Assembly: GCA_002293545.1 (NCBI GenBank)
Contig: DBDL01000131.1
Span: forward strand, 1-22,797
DNA from: Lachnoclostridium sp. UBA933
GTDB taxonomy: Bacteria; Bacillota; Clostridia; Lachnospirales; Lachnospiraceae
Length of the DNA: 22,797 nucleotides
Direction of reading: 5' to 3'
This document shows, piece by piece, positions 15,542 to 22,797 of this stretch (positions within the stretch are counted from its first letter, which is position 1; every line of letters begins with the position of its first letter). Below the pieces are notes generated by a model. That model was not told the DNA's origin. It was given only the letters and a program-made list of their open reading frames with translations, and made no database searches. Both the position numbers and the translations under genes were made by a program.

Positions 15542-16366
15542 ATGCCGTCAATTTATACGCATCAGTTATTTGGATCCCATGTATTGAAACAGCTTCCGGA
15601 GGATATGGGAAAAACCATAAAGAAAAATATGAAATATTTTCAGATCGGTCTTCAGGGACCGGACATCTTATTTTATTATCATCCTCTCTTTAAACTGAAA
15701 GCAAACCGTTTCGGGTATAAACAGCATCATACGCCCGAAAAATATTTTCTCGAACCCATATTGCCGTACCTTCGCAAACTCGGCACCGACAGTCCGGAAT
15801 ATGCTTATATCCTCGGACATATCTGCCACTTTATACTGGACAGTGAATGTCATGAATATGTAAACCGCCAAGCGAAAGAACCGTCCTTTAACCATCTTGT
15901 TATGGAAATTGAATTTGACCGCTATTTGATGAAAAAAAACGGCTTGAAACCGCTCTCGTTTCCTATACATGACTTGATTCCGGGAGATCGTCATACCATC
16001 CGCACCATTTCAAATATATATAACCATTTCGGGATAACGGCAAAACAGGTCGCTTCCTCCCTAAAAGGTATGCATTTCTATAAGAAATTATTTACAACAG
16101 GCAAAACATTACGGCGTGCGGTGATTCGCCTTGCTATGAAGCTGTCTATGCATTATCGTGAATTAGAAGGTCATATGATGTCTTTAATTCCTAAATCCAA
16201 TGCCGGAATTACAAATAAAGAGATGCTTTCTTCTTATAAAAACGCATTAAAGTCAGTCGTTCCGCTTATGGTTTCCTTTCATAACAGTATTTTGAGTTCC
16301 GCCCCTGTGCCGTTAGATAAGCGTTTCAGCATGGATTTTCATAATAATGCGGAATCGGCATCCTGA
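15542..16366 (+). CDS. Zinc-dependent phospholipase C family protein
   Basis: A 274-residue protein of the zinc-dependent phospholipase C-like family found in Firmicutes. Candidate metal ligands appear in the expected order: H7 (YTHQLFG), D41 (QGPDILFYYH), H93, H96 and D100 (LGHICHFILDSECHEY), H104, H118 and E122 or E124 (FNHLVMEIEFDRYLM). There is no signal peptide, unlike secreted toxins of this fold, so it probably acts in the cytoplasm; substrate is unknown. ATG at 15542 has AGGAGGAG seven bases upstream. It is divergent from queH and convergent with the SleC-like gene. Confidence 0.8.
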   Translation: MPSIYTHQLFGSHVLKQLPEDMGKTIKKNMKYFQIGLQGPDILFYYHPLFKLKANRFGYKQHHTPEKYFLEPILPYLRKLGTDSPEYAYILGHICHFILDSECHEYVNRQAKEPSFNHLVMEIEFDRYLMKKNGLKPLSFPIHDLIPGDRHTIRTISNIYNHFGITAKQVASSLKGMHFYKKLFTTGKTLRRAVIRLAMKLSMHYRELEGHMMSLIPKSNAGITNKEMLSSYKNALKSVVPLMVSFHNSILSSAPVPLDKRFSMDFHNNAESAS

Positions 16367-16405
16367 CTCCTCCCGCTAGGTAAGCACTTATTTTTATATA
16401 CAACG

Positions 16406-16426
16406 CAGGAATTCTTTGTATTCCTG
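16406..16426. terminator. Hairpin between convergent genes, probable terminator
   Basis: CAGGAAT (16406-16412) and ATTCCTG (16420-16426) pair perfectly around a 7-base loop, in the 63-bp gap between the phospholipase-like gene and the SleC-like gene. The rightward exit reads TATTTAAT; the T runs are weak on both sides. Confidence 0.45.
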
Positions 16427-16429
16427 TAT

Positions 16430-18025
16430 TTAATGAAATACAAACCACCTGTCAACGATTTCATTCCAGGTAAATACTCCGATAACACCGTCCGGCGATA
16501 AATTAAAAAGCGTTTGAAACGCAATAATCACGCCTTTTGTGTTTTGACCAAAGATACCGTCCACCGCAATATACGGAAGCATTGGATACTTTACTCTCAT
16601 ATCGCTGATATACTGCTGCATAAGCCGCACATTTCTGTCGGACGCACCGATCCGCAATTCAAATCCCGGATATTCCGCGGGCTGTTCCGTATTTTTAATG
16701 CCGCGGAATACGGCGTTCATTTTGTCCCATGTATGTGTTCCGATGTTTCCGTTTGCCGTCAATCCGCATGTTTTTTGAAAACACAAAACGGACTTTTTCA
16801 AATAATCTTCTGTTTCATCATCTTTTTCCGGAGCCGGAACCGTGTTGCAGTAAAATGAAATTTTGTCCAATAACCCCTCTGCTTGTTTCTGCATTTCTTC
16901 CCGATTACCCGGAAATACTTTACGACCCGGTAAATACTCACCGATATTTTTTTCCTTTTCCTCCTCTTTCATTTTGATAAAACGATCGGCGGTCAAATAA
17001 CAATAAGAAATCCGATACCATGACGCTTTCCCGACACATCCGTCCGGAATGCACAAAAATGCTTTCTGAAATTCCCTCACCGCATTTTCTGTTTCCTGAT
17101 CAAAGATACCGTTTGTATTTGACACACCCGGAATTCCGGGATAATTCATACCGATTCGGTTCAGCATCAACTGTATTTTCCGTACCGGTTCTCCCCGGCT
17201 TCCCGCACGCAAAACAGAGTCCGGATAAACCGCATCTATATTTTCAAACTGTTCAATCGGAATCAGGTTGGAATTGTCCCAATAAACATTAAACATTTCA
17301 TCCACCATTTTATTTATATTTTCAAATACCGGTCCGCCGTCCCGATAGTACATATCATATTTAGGTGAACTTGTAATATCAAAATCATATCCTCTGCCCT
17401 GATACCATTTTGTACAGATTCGATTTAAGGCAAATGTCACGCTTTCATGGACATCCGCCGAAAGCATATGGTATTCACTTGTCGCATAATTCTCACCGGA
17501 TATTGCAATTTTCAAATAATCAATAAACGGAACTTTTATATTGGGTGCCGCCATATCCGAAGGATTCCCTAGATGAACGGTTATATATTCCGGAATCACC
17601 ATCGTATTCGTTGTCTTTCCGAACACTTTGATGTTTTTATATGTATTTTTCTTTATGTTCATGCCCGGTATATTCACAGAACGGTGTACGGTTGGATGGG
17701 TTTCATAAGCAATCGGATACATTGCCACCGGAAGAATCGACGTTTGCCCGTCAACAATTTCAACTCCGTTTACTTTTACCCTTTCATATCCGTCTGCCTC
17801 CACTGTAACATTCACAATTGAATAAGCAGGCTGAAAACATTCTGTTTCCAATGTCTTATAAGTGTCCAAAGCCGCCAGCCGAATACTTTCCGTATTTCCG
17901 TTATGATCAGAAGTCACGGAAAAAAGCATATTTCCGTCTGTGTTTTGTATATTGATACAGGCACCGGGGACCGGTCTGGCACCGCTTGCCGATTTTATTT
18001 GCAGAATCAAGAATCCATATCCCAA
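16430..18025 (-). CDS. SleC-like spore cortex protein with peptidoglycan-binding repeats
   Basis: A 531-residue protein resembling clostridial spore cortex-lytic enzyme SleC. The N-terminal region (1-110) is a carboxypeptidase-regulatory-like beta domain (GARPVPGACINIQNTDG, VEADGYERVKV). Residues about 145-250 match the first half of the SpoIID/LytB-like lytic domain (IPEYITVHLG, DYLKIAISGENY with candidate catalytic E178, FALNRICTKWYQGRGYDFDIT). The second half of that domain, which in SleC carries a Cys-rich QWGS segment, seems absent: the chain passes straight to a peptidoglycan-binding repeat (268-340), a degenerate one (about 390-440) and a third at the C terminus. It may bind cortex without cutting it. 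The TTG start at 18025 has a GGGGTGAT ribosome site. Divergent from a small His-rich protein. Confidence 0.72.
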   Translation of the reverse strand: MGYGFLILQIKSASGARPVPGACINIQNTDGNMLFSVTSDHNGNTESIRLAALDTYKTLETECFQPAYSIVNVTVEADGYERVKVNGVEIVDGQTSILPVAMYPIAYETHPTVHRSVNIPGMNIKKNTYKNIKVFGKTTNTMVIPEYITVHLGNPSDMAAPNIKVPFIDYLKIAISGENYATSEYHMLSADVHESVTFALNRICTKWYQGRGYDFDITSSPKYDMYYRDGGPVFENINKMVDEMFNVYWDNSNLIPIEQFENIDAVYPDSVLRAGSRGEPVRKIQLMLNRIGMNYPGIPGVSNTNGIFDQETENAVREFQKAFLCIPDGCVGKASWYRISYCYLTADRFIKMKEEEKEKNIGEYLPGRKVFPGNREEMQKQAEGLLDKISFYCNTVPAPEKDDETEDYLKKSVLCFQKTCGLTANGNIGTHTWDKMNAVFRGIKNTEQPAEYPGFELRIGASDRNVRLMQQYISDMRVKYPMLPYIAVDGIFGQNTKGVIIAFQTLFNLSPDGVIGVFTWNEIVDRWFVFH

Positions 18026-18049
18026 TTTATAATCACCCCAATACTATTT

Positions 18050-18087
18050 CTATATGAAATGACAGTTTTTTATGTCGTTTCATATAG
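18050..18087. promoter_or_regulatory. Long inverted repeat between divergent sporulation-type genes
   Basis: CTATATGAAATGACA (18050-18064) and TGTCGTTTCATATAG (18073-18087) pair over 15 bp with one G-T or mismatch position and an 8-base AT loop. It lies 25 bp upstream of the SleC-like start. No T run follows on either strand. It may be an operator or an RNA leader structure. A CATAATATA motif at 18089-18097 resembles a late-sporulation -10 (CATA-N3-TA) pointing right; no matching -35 was clear. Confidence 0.5.
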
Positions 18088-18192
18088 TCATAATATATGA
18101 ACGGATTGATTATCGGTGTATGGTACTGTAACAATCCTCTGGTATTTTCATAAACTGTTATAAAATATTGGAATGCATGGAGAGAAATTATA

Positions 18193-18588
18193 ATGAATGA
18201 TATGTATTCACCGATTAATTTTATAGAACGAATGGATAATATGTATCCCGAAAGCTACAAAAAAATTCTCCCTTTTGTGGAAAACATGGCAGAATCATTG
18301 AATGAAAATCAAATATATCATATGACAAATAATGACATAAATGGAATCACACGTGAAATCATACGAAAAGGAAATCTGCATGAAAATCTGCCCAGCACTT
18401 ATCATGGCAATACCATCCACGATATTGTCAAAGCACTGTTATTGAAAGAATTATCGGAACGGCATAGAAGACGTCCTGACTTTTACAGTCATTCCCATCA
18501 CAACGTTCATAACCATCCTATGTATCCCGACCATAACCAGAAACCCCCGCATAATATTCATTACGGCAAAGAATATTCTCATTATTAA
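18193..18588 (+). CDS. Small protein with His-rich tail, unknown function (possible spore protein)
   Basis: I do not recognise this 131-residue protein. Residues 1-95 look helical and soluble (FIERMDNMYPESYKKILPFVE, then NDINGITREIIRKGNL, IHDIVKALLLKELSERHRRR). Residues from about 96 are very rich in His, Pro, Tyr and Asn (SHSHHNVHNHPMYPDHNQKPPHN in part), with about 12 His, and the end is KEYSHY. Such tails occur in spore coat and metal-binding proteins; both are possibilities only. ATG at 18193 has GGAGAG nine bases upstream. It is divergent from the SleC-like gene across a 15-bp dyad. No signal peptide or membrane helix is seen. Confidence 0.65.
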   Translation: MNDMYSPINFIERMDNMYPESYKKILPFVENMAESLNENQIYHMTNNDINGITREIIRKGNLHENLPSTYHGNTIHDIVKALLLKELSERHRRRPDFYSHSHHNVHNHPMYPDHNQKPPHNIHYGKEYSHY

Positions 18589-18639
18589 TGATATTTTTAT
18601 ATGAGCTGGTAAAGCCAACCTGCCGGTTCTCGCTGCGAT

Positions 18640-18780
18640 TCAGGCATCTTCTTTTTCGATACAAATAACACACCTGTCCCCGCCGGTTTTTACACTTTCT
18701 AATAATTGAACGGTAATTTCCTGACCAAGGATATTTTCCGTATGATGCGAAAAAGGTGCCGTTGCTGAAACCGCACCTTT
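18640..18780 (-). pseudogene. Remnant of the C-terminal end of a gene
   Basis: On the minus strand 46 codons are open after an in-frame TAA and end at TGA (18642-18640), with no start codon. The peptide includes ENILGQEITVQLLESV, then KTGGDRCVICIEKEDA. The GG-x-RC-x-x-x-I ending recalls the C-terminal strands of V4R-like or related regulator sensor domains; this is a weak resemblance. The start of the frame overlaps a strong terminator hairpin, so it is not an intact gene. Confidence 0.4.
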
Positions 18781-18782
18781 TT
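18750..18782. terminator. Rho-independent terminator, bidirectional, ending the flagellar operon
   Basis: AAAAAGGTGC (18750-18759) and GCACCTTTTT (18773-18782) pair perfectly over 10 bp with a 13-base loop. A-run and T-run flanks suit both directions. It is 47 bp beyond the end of the leftward MltG-like gene. Confidence 0.88.
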
Positions 18783-18828
18783 ACATGTTATTTTATCTCA
18801 AATTCCGTATATACGAAACTTATGATCC

Positions 18829-19401
18829 TCAACCGGCAATAAGCCTTGCAATTTCCGAATACCCGGCGCCTTTCGGTATGTTATATACACCTACGCGAAT
18901 ACGATCTCCGTAACCGTTATTGACTAAATACCGGTCAAATTCTTTTGCATTTTTTATGACACCGGCTTCTTGCAATTGGCTTGCCACCGTACTGGAATAT
19001 GCTCCGGAACGAATTGTTATTTTCTGGACTCCGCTGTTTTTGCCGCCCGACGGTTTCGCCTTTGGTTTTGCTGTTCGCTTTGGTTTTGCCGTTTGCGTTG
19101 CCGCAGCCGGTGCTTTTGTCACAACCGGCGTACTCGTCGTCGGCTGGGGAGTAAGCTTTACCGTAACGGCAGGCTGGGAAACCGGGGCAGTCGTTTTATC
19201 CGGCGGTTTTGATTCCGCTTTGACCGCAGGCGGAGATACCGCTTGACCTTGTTTCTTGTCGGTATCCGATGTGAACTCCATGCCCAATGCCCTTGCCTTT
19301 TGGATGACCGCACTGTCATTCATCTGCTTTCGATAAAAGATACATAGAAGCAGGGCGGTTAAAACAATTCCCACACCAAGCCCTCTGATAAAATGTTTCA
19401 T
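18829..19401 (-). CDS. Membrane-anchored MltG-like (YceG-like) domain protein
   Basis: A 190-residue protein with one N-terminal membrane helix (about 7-22), a Pro/Thr/Lys/Ala-rich extracellular linker (about 50-125), and a C-terminal LysM-like domain (KITIRSGAYSSTVASQL, then NGYGDRIRVGVYNIPKGAGYSEIARLI) similar to the N-terminal region of MltG endolytic transglycosylases. The MltG catalytic domain itself is absent, so it probably binds rather than cleaves peptidoglycan. ATG at 19401 overlaps the stop of the upstream gene as ATGA, implying coupled translation. It is the last gene before a strong terminator, in a block of flagellar genes. Confidence 0.7.
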   Translation of the reverse strand: MKHFIRGLGVGIVLTALLLCIFYRKQMNDSAVIQKARALGMEFTSDTDKKQGQAVSPPAVKAESKPPDKTTAPVSQPAVTVKLTPQPTTSTPVVTKAPAAATQTAKPKRTAKPKAKPSGGKNSGVQKITIRSGAYSSTVASQLQEAGVIKNAKEFDRYLVNNGYGDRIRVGVYNIPKGAGYSEIARLIAG

Positions 19402-20159
19402 CTTCTCCCTCCATATAAGTCAACAACCAGTTTCACTTCTCCCTGACCCATACCTAACTCTTTTGATATTTCGAGTATTGATTTTCCGGACCGGTACATT
19501 TCCTTGATTTTCATATTTGTGTCCGAACCATACGTCACTTTATCCGATGATAAGACTTCTTGTACGACAACACCGTCATCGGGAGAAACAACCATCCCTT
19601 TTACCGCTTCACTTTCCGGCGCTAAACGGTTTTCCGGTTTGACAGGCGGTTTCGCCTTTTGCGGAACAGGCTTTTTTTCAGGCGCCGGCTTCGGCTTCTT
19701 CAATGCCGGAACCGGTTCCTGCAAAGGAATTTCTCTGCGTTCTCCGGCAACGGCTGAGATTTCCGCTTCCGGTTTCGGAACGGGTCTGACAGCCGCAAGC
19801 TTTTTCAAATCTTTTTCCTTTTCATTCAGCATATTGTACATAAAGACAACCTCTTTATGGTTGTGGTCGATCTTCTCAAGTAATTGATTTGAAAATTCGT
19901 CGACCGTCATAATCTTTTCATTGCTGATCTGATTTAAGCGGTCTTTGGTTTCTTCTACTATATTCTCAGACTGCTCGCTCATAATATCAGAGATTCGTGA
20001 TTTTATTATGCTTTCATCCTTCTCAGACCAAAGCTCCGCTCCTCCGGTCTGCGGTATATTTTCATTTTCTGTTTTTACTTCATTTTTTTCAGACAAAAAA
20101 AAGCTAAGCCCGATAAAAATGAATCCCAGTACGATAAGTAACACTTCTAATTCTGTCAT
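19398..20159 (-). CDS. DUF6115 / SwrB-like protein of the flagellar operon
   Basis: A 253-residue protein with an N-terminal membrane helix (about 6-22), a charged, probably coiled-coil stretch (about 45-120), a Pro/Lys-rich linker (about 125-185), and a C-terminal helix-turn-helix-like domain (MKIKEMYRSGKSILEISKELGMGQGEVKLVVDLY). This layout resembles DUF6115 proteins and Bacillus SwrB, which promotes flagellar assembly and sits after sigD in the same kind of operon. The C-terminal HTH-like part probably mediates protein contacts given the membrane anchor, which is inference. ATG at 20159 has AGAGGTAG just upstream. It overlaps the next gene by 4 bp. Confidence 0.78.
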   Translation of the reverse strand: MTELEVLLIVLGFIFIGLSFFLSEKNEVKTENENIPQTGGAELWSEKDESIIKSRISDIMSEQSENIVEETKDRLNQISNEKIMTVDEFSNQLLEKIDHNHKEVVFMYNMLNEKEKDLKKLAAVRPVPKPEAEISAVAGERREIPLQEPVPALKKPKPAPEKKPVPQKAKPPVKPENRLAPESEAVKGMVVSPDDGVVVQEVLSSDKVTYGSDTNMKIKEMYRSGKSILEISKELGMGQGEVKLVVDLYGGRR

Positions 20160-20193
20160 ATCTACCTCTTTATTCTATCGAAAAGTATGTATA

Positions 20194-20493
20194 TCATATT
20201 TTAATGTCAAAAATACTATCGGATAACGGTGCTTTCGGTTGTTCTTCTTCCTTTTTTTTCTTCTTATTCCGATTCTCCTGATAATTTCCGTTTCCGCCTG
20301 ATTCGCCGTATCGAAAGTCCGTCCATTCACCTTTCTCCGTACCGGTTGCCTGCTGTGTGTTATGCTGGACTTCATTGGCAAAATGCTTTCCGGCTTGTTC
20401 ACTCGCAACGGCACCGTGACGAAGCGTATTGCTTTGCTGAACGGATGCCTCCTGCGCTTTCGGCGGCATGGTTACGATGTCAATTAAATTCAT
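20194..20493 (-). CDS. Small hydrophilic protein of the flagellar operon, unknown function
   Basis: A 99-residue protein I do not recognise. It lacks a signal peptide or membrane helix. The first third (IDIVTMPPKAQEASVQQSN) and the middle are Gln/Asn/Ala-rich; a KKKKKEEEQ stretch lies near residues 81-89; the end is SDSIFDIKI. Small proteins of similar composition lie between fapA and the SwrB/DUF6115-like gene in related flagellar operons, as far as I recall. The frame opens at a TTG (20514), but the ATG at 20493 is preferred because AGGAGGTGG lies just before it. It begins 21 bp after the fapA stop. Confidence 0.65.
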   Translation of the reverse strand: MNLIDIVTMPPKAQEASVQQSNTLRHGAVASEQAGKHFANEVQHNTQQATGTEKGEWTDFRYGESGGNGNYQENRNKKKKKEEEQPKAPLSDSIFDIKI

Positions 20494-20514
20494 GTCCCCA
20501 CCTCCTGAATACAA

Positions 20515-22113
20515 TTATATTCCGATTGTTTGTATATCTGCCTTGTTCCGTACAAATTTGGCTCTGGATACGGATTCGTTCATCACCTTTTTGGCACCCT
20601 TTATGTCAATTTCCACACCCGCAAAAACAGTATGGTTGATTTGGATAAAGGATTTTGACGAATGATCAAGCCTCTCATTGATTCTTGATAACTCGTAGGA
20701 AAACTGGTCATACTGTTCAAGCAGCTTTTGCCGGCTTGTGACAACCGCCCGAAAATGCTTTTCCTGATCGGGTGACAGCTTTGCACCCGACGCCATTAAT
20801 TTTTTTGCGGAATTCAGTGCCGTATCCAATTTTTTAGCTTTTTCGGTAATATCGGCATTCTGCTCTTCCAAAGCCTTTGCGCGCTCTGCCAATTCCTTAT
20901 CTCCGATTACCCGCAATATCGTAACCGTTCCCATAGCGGAACCGGCGGTCATTACAATAATATTCCCGAATGCGGATAAAAACCCTCCCGCTACCAGTCC
21001 CTTTTTTCCGGTCGCCACAATATTTCCCTTTGCTTCAACTTGGCTGTGTAAAAATGCGTCGCCGGTAATGTTTCCGTCTGCCGATACCTTGGCATTTTCA
21101 ATAAATTTCGTAACAATATTCCCTTTTGCTTTCAATTCACCGCGGGACATTCCCTGCATACCGCGTTTTAAAACAATATCTCCTCCCGCTTCCAAAACAG
21201 CGCCTTCCACAACACCATGAACGATAATATCCCCGTCCGCGTTGATTTTATAGCCGGTCAGAACATTTCCCGGAACCTCGACCGTTCCCGTATGCACAAT
21301 ATCTCCGGTGGAGGGTCCGACATGCTCCGCAACCCGGTATACATCGGAAACCAATACCATATCTTCCACCAGTGTAACATTTCCTGATATATCAGAAGTG
21401 ATAGAAAGACGGTCCTCCGAAAGAGTAATATTACGTCCGAACCTTAGTTTCTTTCTCAAAACTCCCTGAACCGGTAATAATTTTCCGCAAACATCCATTC
21501 CGGCAGTCCCCTGCTTTTCCGGTTTCAGCGTTGCCAGTAAATCGCCTGCCTTTACCGATACAATATTGCCTAATTGATGAAAATCGACACTCCCGTCTTC
21601 ATTCAGCTTGGGTGCCGACGTCGTATTCGTCTGAAAATGATACGTAATCTCCGCGTCCGTACCGGGTACCGGTTTTGTCGCTTCTGCAATGACATAATCC
21701 GTACAATATTTCCGTTCCCCCAAAAATGACTGGATGACGTCATCTTTAATGCCATGAACCGCCTGCTGACGCTTGCATTCATCATAGATATCACTTGACG
21801 TCATAAGCATTCCGCCCTTAGACGGAGGATAAAACCTGGCAACTGCCGTCAATGCTCTTTCATCTATATGAAGCAGTAACGTTTCCGTCTGCTGAAATAC
21901 GGACTCATGCGCTATCACAAACGGTATATCATAAGAACCCGTTTTTAAATAATTCCCCAATAATGCCGCATCGCATCCGAAAATCATGCATTTATCCAGA
22001 TACGAAAGAACTTCCTGCGCCGACACCGGTTTCCCGCCGTCTTGCTCCGGATATATTTTTAATAATAGCCGGTTTTCTTCATGTATCAGTTGAAAATATC
22101 CGTTTCTCCCCAT
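20515..22113 (-). CDS. fapA: FapA family protein (DUF342), flagellar assembly protein A
   Basis: A 532-residue cytoplasmic protein of the FapA/DUF342 family. The N-terminal region (1-170) is mixed alpha/beta. From about 190 to 400 there are repeated short beta strands of a right-handed beta-helix or polymer-like fold (INADGDIIVHGVVEGA, LEAGGDIVLKRGMQG, LKAKGNIVTKFIENA, VSADGNITGDAFLHS, VEAKGNIVATGKKG). A coiled coil follows (about 410-485) and a final KFVRNKADIQTIGI. Family members are linked to flagellar or polar assembly in some bacteria; the biochemical role is unknown. ATG at 22113 has AAGGGA upstream. It follows the motility sigma factor by 21 bp and is followed by the small hydrophilic gene. 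Confidence 0.85.
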   Translation of the reverse strand: MGRNGYFQLIHEENRLLLKIYPEQDGGKPVSAQEVLSYLDKCMIFGCDAALLGNYLKTGSYDIPFVIAHESVFQQTETLLLHIDERALTAVARFYPPSKGGMLMTSSDIYDECKRQQAVHGIKDDVIQSFLGERKYCTDYVIAEATKPVPGTDAEITYHFQTNTTSAPKLNEDGSVDFHQLGNIVSVKAGDLLATLKPEKQGTAGMDVCGKLLPVQGVLRKKLRFGRNITLSEDRLSITSDISGNVTLVEDMVLVSDVYRVAEHVGPSTGDIVHTGTVEVPGNVLTGYKINADGDIIVHGVVEGAVLEAGGDIVLKRGMQGMSRGELKAKGNIVTKFIENAKVSADGNITGDAFLHSQVEAKGNIVATGKKGLVAGGFLSAFGNIIVMTAGSAMGTVTILRVIGDKELAERAKALEEQNADITEKAKKLDTALNSAKKLMASGAKLSPDQEKHFRAVVTSRQKLLEQYDQFSYELSRINERLDHSSKSFIQINHTVFAGVEIDIKGAKKVMNESVSRAKFVRNKADIQTIGI

Positions 22114-22134
22114 AATGTAAATCCCTTCTTTCCA

Positions 22135-22797
22135 TCAATGAAACAAATTGATAAAATCAACACTATCACCTAACTGAGCCTTTATTTTTTGTAATGCCTT
22201 TGTATGAAGCTGTGATATTCTGGATTCTGAAACCTCCAAAATACGGCTGATTTCTTTTAGTGTCAGTTCTTCATAATAATAAAATGCAATCACCTTTGTT
22301 TCCTTCTCCGTAAGTGTTTTTATTGCTTCGGTAAGCCTTTCTTTCAATTCTTCTCTCTCTACGGATTTTTCCGGCTGGTCAAACTTTGAAACAAAACCGC
22401 CCTGCATGTTTGCCTCGCTGCCCTGCTCCAGATAATCATCGAGAGATACCAGATTTGTAAAATGAACCTGCGATTTCCATTCGTCATATTCATCCTCTGA
22501 AATATTCAATTCTTCTGCGACTTCCTTGTCCGTTGCATTTCTTCCGAGAGTTCCTTCCAGGTTCGCAATCGCCGTATCAATCTTGCGCTGTTTTTGGCGC
22601 AATGTCCGGGGAATCCAATCCATTTTGCGTATTTGATCCAAGATAGAACCTCGGATACGAAGACTTGCATACGTTTCAAATTTAACGCCCTTTTCCAAGT
22701 CAAATTTATCAATCGCATCAATCAATCCAAATATACCATATCCAACCAAATCATCATACTCTACCGTATAACCCAAATACATACTAAGACGGCCCGC
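22135..22797 (-). CDS. fliA: Motility sigma factor sigma-28/SigD (FliA/WhiG family), N terminus cut by window edge
   Basis: RNA polymerase sigma factor for flagellar and chemotaxis genes. The frame runs to the window end, reading AGRLSMYLGYTVEYDDLVG before the first internal Met at 22782, so the start lies outside and roughly 40 residues are missing. Region 2 is YDDLVGYGIFGLIDAIDKFD and FETYASLRIRGSILDQIRKMDWIPRT; region 3 carries AEELNISEDEYDEW; region 4 is LTEKETKVIAFYYYEELTLKEIS with the HTH SESRISQLHTKAL. The stop is TGA at 22135, 21 bp before fapA. Gene order fliA-fapA-SwrB/DUF6115-like fits clostridial fla/che operons. Confidence 0.93.
   Translation of the reverse strand, partial: AGRLSMYLGYTVEYDDLVGYGIFGLIDAIDKFDLEKGVKFETYASLRIRGSILDQIRKMDWIPRTLRQKQRKIDTAIANLEGTLGRNATDKEVAEELNISEDEYDEWKSQVHFTNLVSLDDYLEQGSEANMQGGFVSKFDQPEKSVEREELKERLTEAIKTLTEKETKVIAFYYYEELTLKEISRILEVSESRISQLHTKALQKIKAQLGDSVDFINLFH

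Noticed and set aside
16430..18025. Full SpoIID protein
   Set aside because: The N-terminal beta domain and C-terminal peptidoglycan-binding repeats match SleC-type architecture, and only half of the SpoIID-like domain is seen.

Overview
The window reads as a chromosomal piece of a motile, spore-forming anaerobic Firmicute of class Clostridia, most likely Lachnospiraceae. This rests on gene content and order: dgt-dnaG, a Pst/Pho operon, a SleC-type spore protein, QueH instead of QueG, and the tail of a flagellar operon (fliA-fapA-SwrB/DUF6115-like-MltG-like). Most genes lie on the minus strand. Both ends cut a gene: dnaG on the left (with an odd in-frame stop at base 5) and the motility sigma factor fliA on the right.

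Layout, left to right. (1) 1-2087: dnaG and dgt, transcribed leftwards. (2) About 2100-6750: a compact type IIS restriction-modification cassette. A rightward HNH endonuclease of the Alw26I/Eco31I/Esp3I family converges on a leftward fused methyltransferase, with a shared hairpin between them. (3) 6806-13226: a leftward phosphate operon, pstS-pstC-pstA-pstB-phoU-response regulator-PhoR kinase, headed by a Pho box that overlaps the promoter. (4) 13291-16366: single genes: a DUF4321 membrane protein, apbE, queH and a zinc-dependent phospholipase C-like protein. (5) 16430-18588: a SleC-like spore cortex protein divergent from a small His-rich protein, with a long dyad between them. (6) 18640-22797: a gene remnant, a strong terminator, then the end of the flagellar operon.

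The main discovery is in the R-M cassette. The methyltransferase fuses a gamma-type N6-adenine domain to a circularly permuted C5-cytosine domain (motifs IX and X come before motif I). A hand scan of both strands finds the family's core recognition sequence GTCTC only twice in 22.8 kb. Both copies are in the same orientation, 14 bp apart, touching the -35 box of the methyltransferase promoter. This suggests that the system recognises GTCTC, that the host has lost these sites elsewhere, and that the enzyme may regulate its own gene through methylation of the retained pair.

A second circular permutation is in PstS, whose usual C-terminal half comes first. Other unexplained structure includes a 23-bp-period repeat before and into the 3' end of phoU, a 16-bp tandem repeat plus competing hairpins between pstC and pstA, overlapping divergent promoters for queH and the phospholipase-like gene, and a near-consensus promoter with no gene, aimed into apbE. 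I saw no tRNA, rRNA, CRISPR array, prophage or insertion sequence. All family calls are from motif recognition and memory; no search was run.
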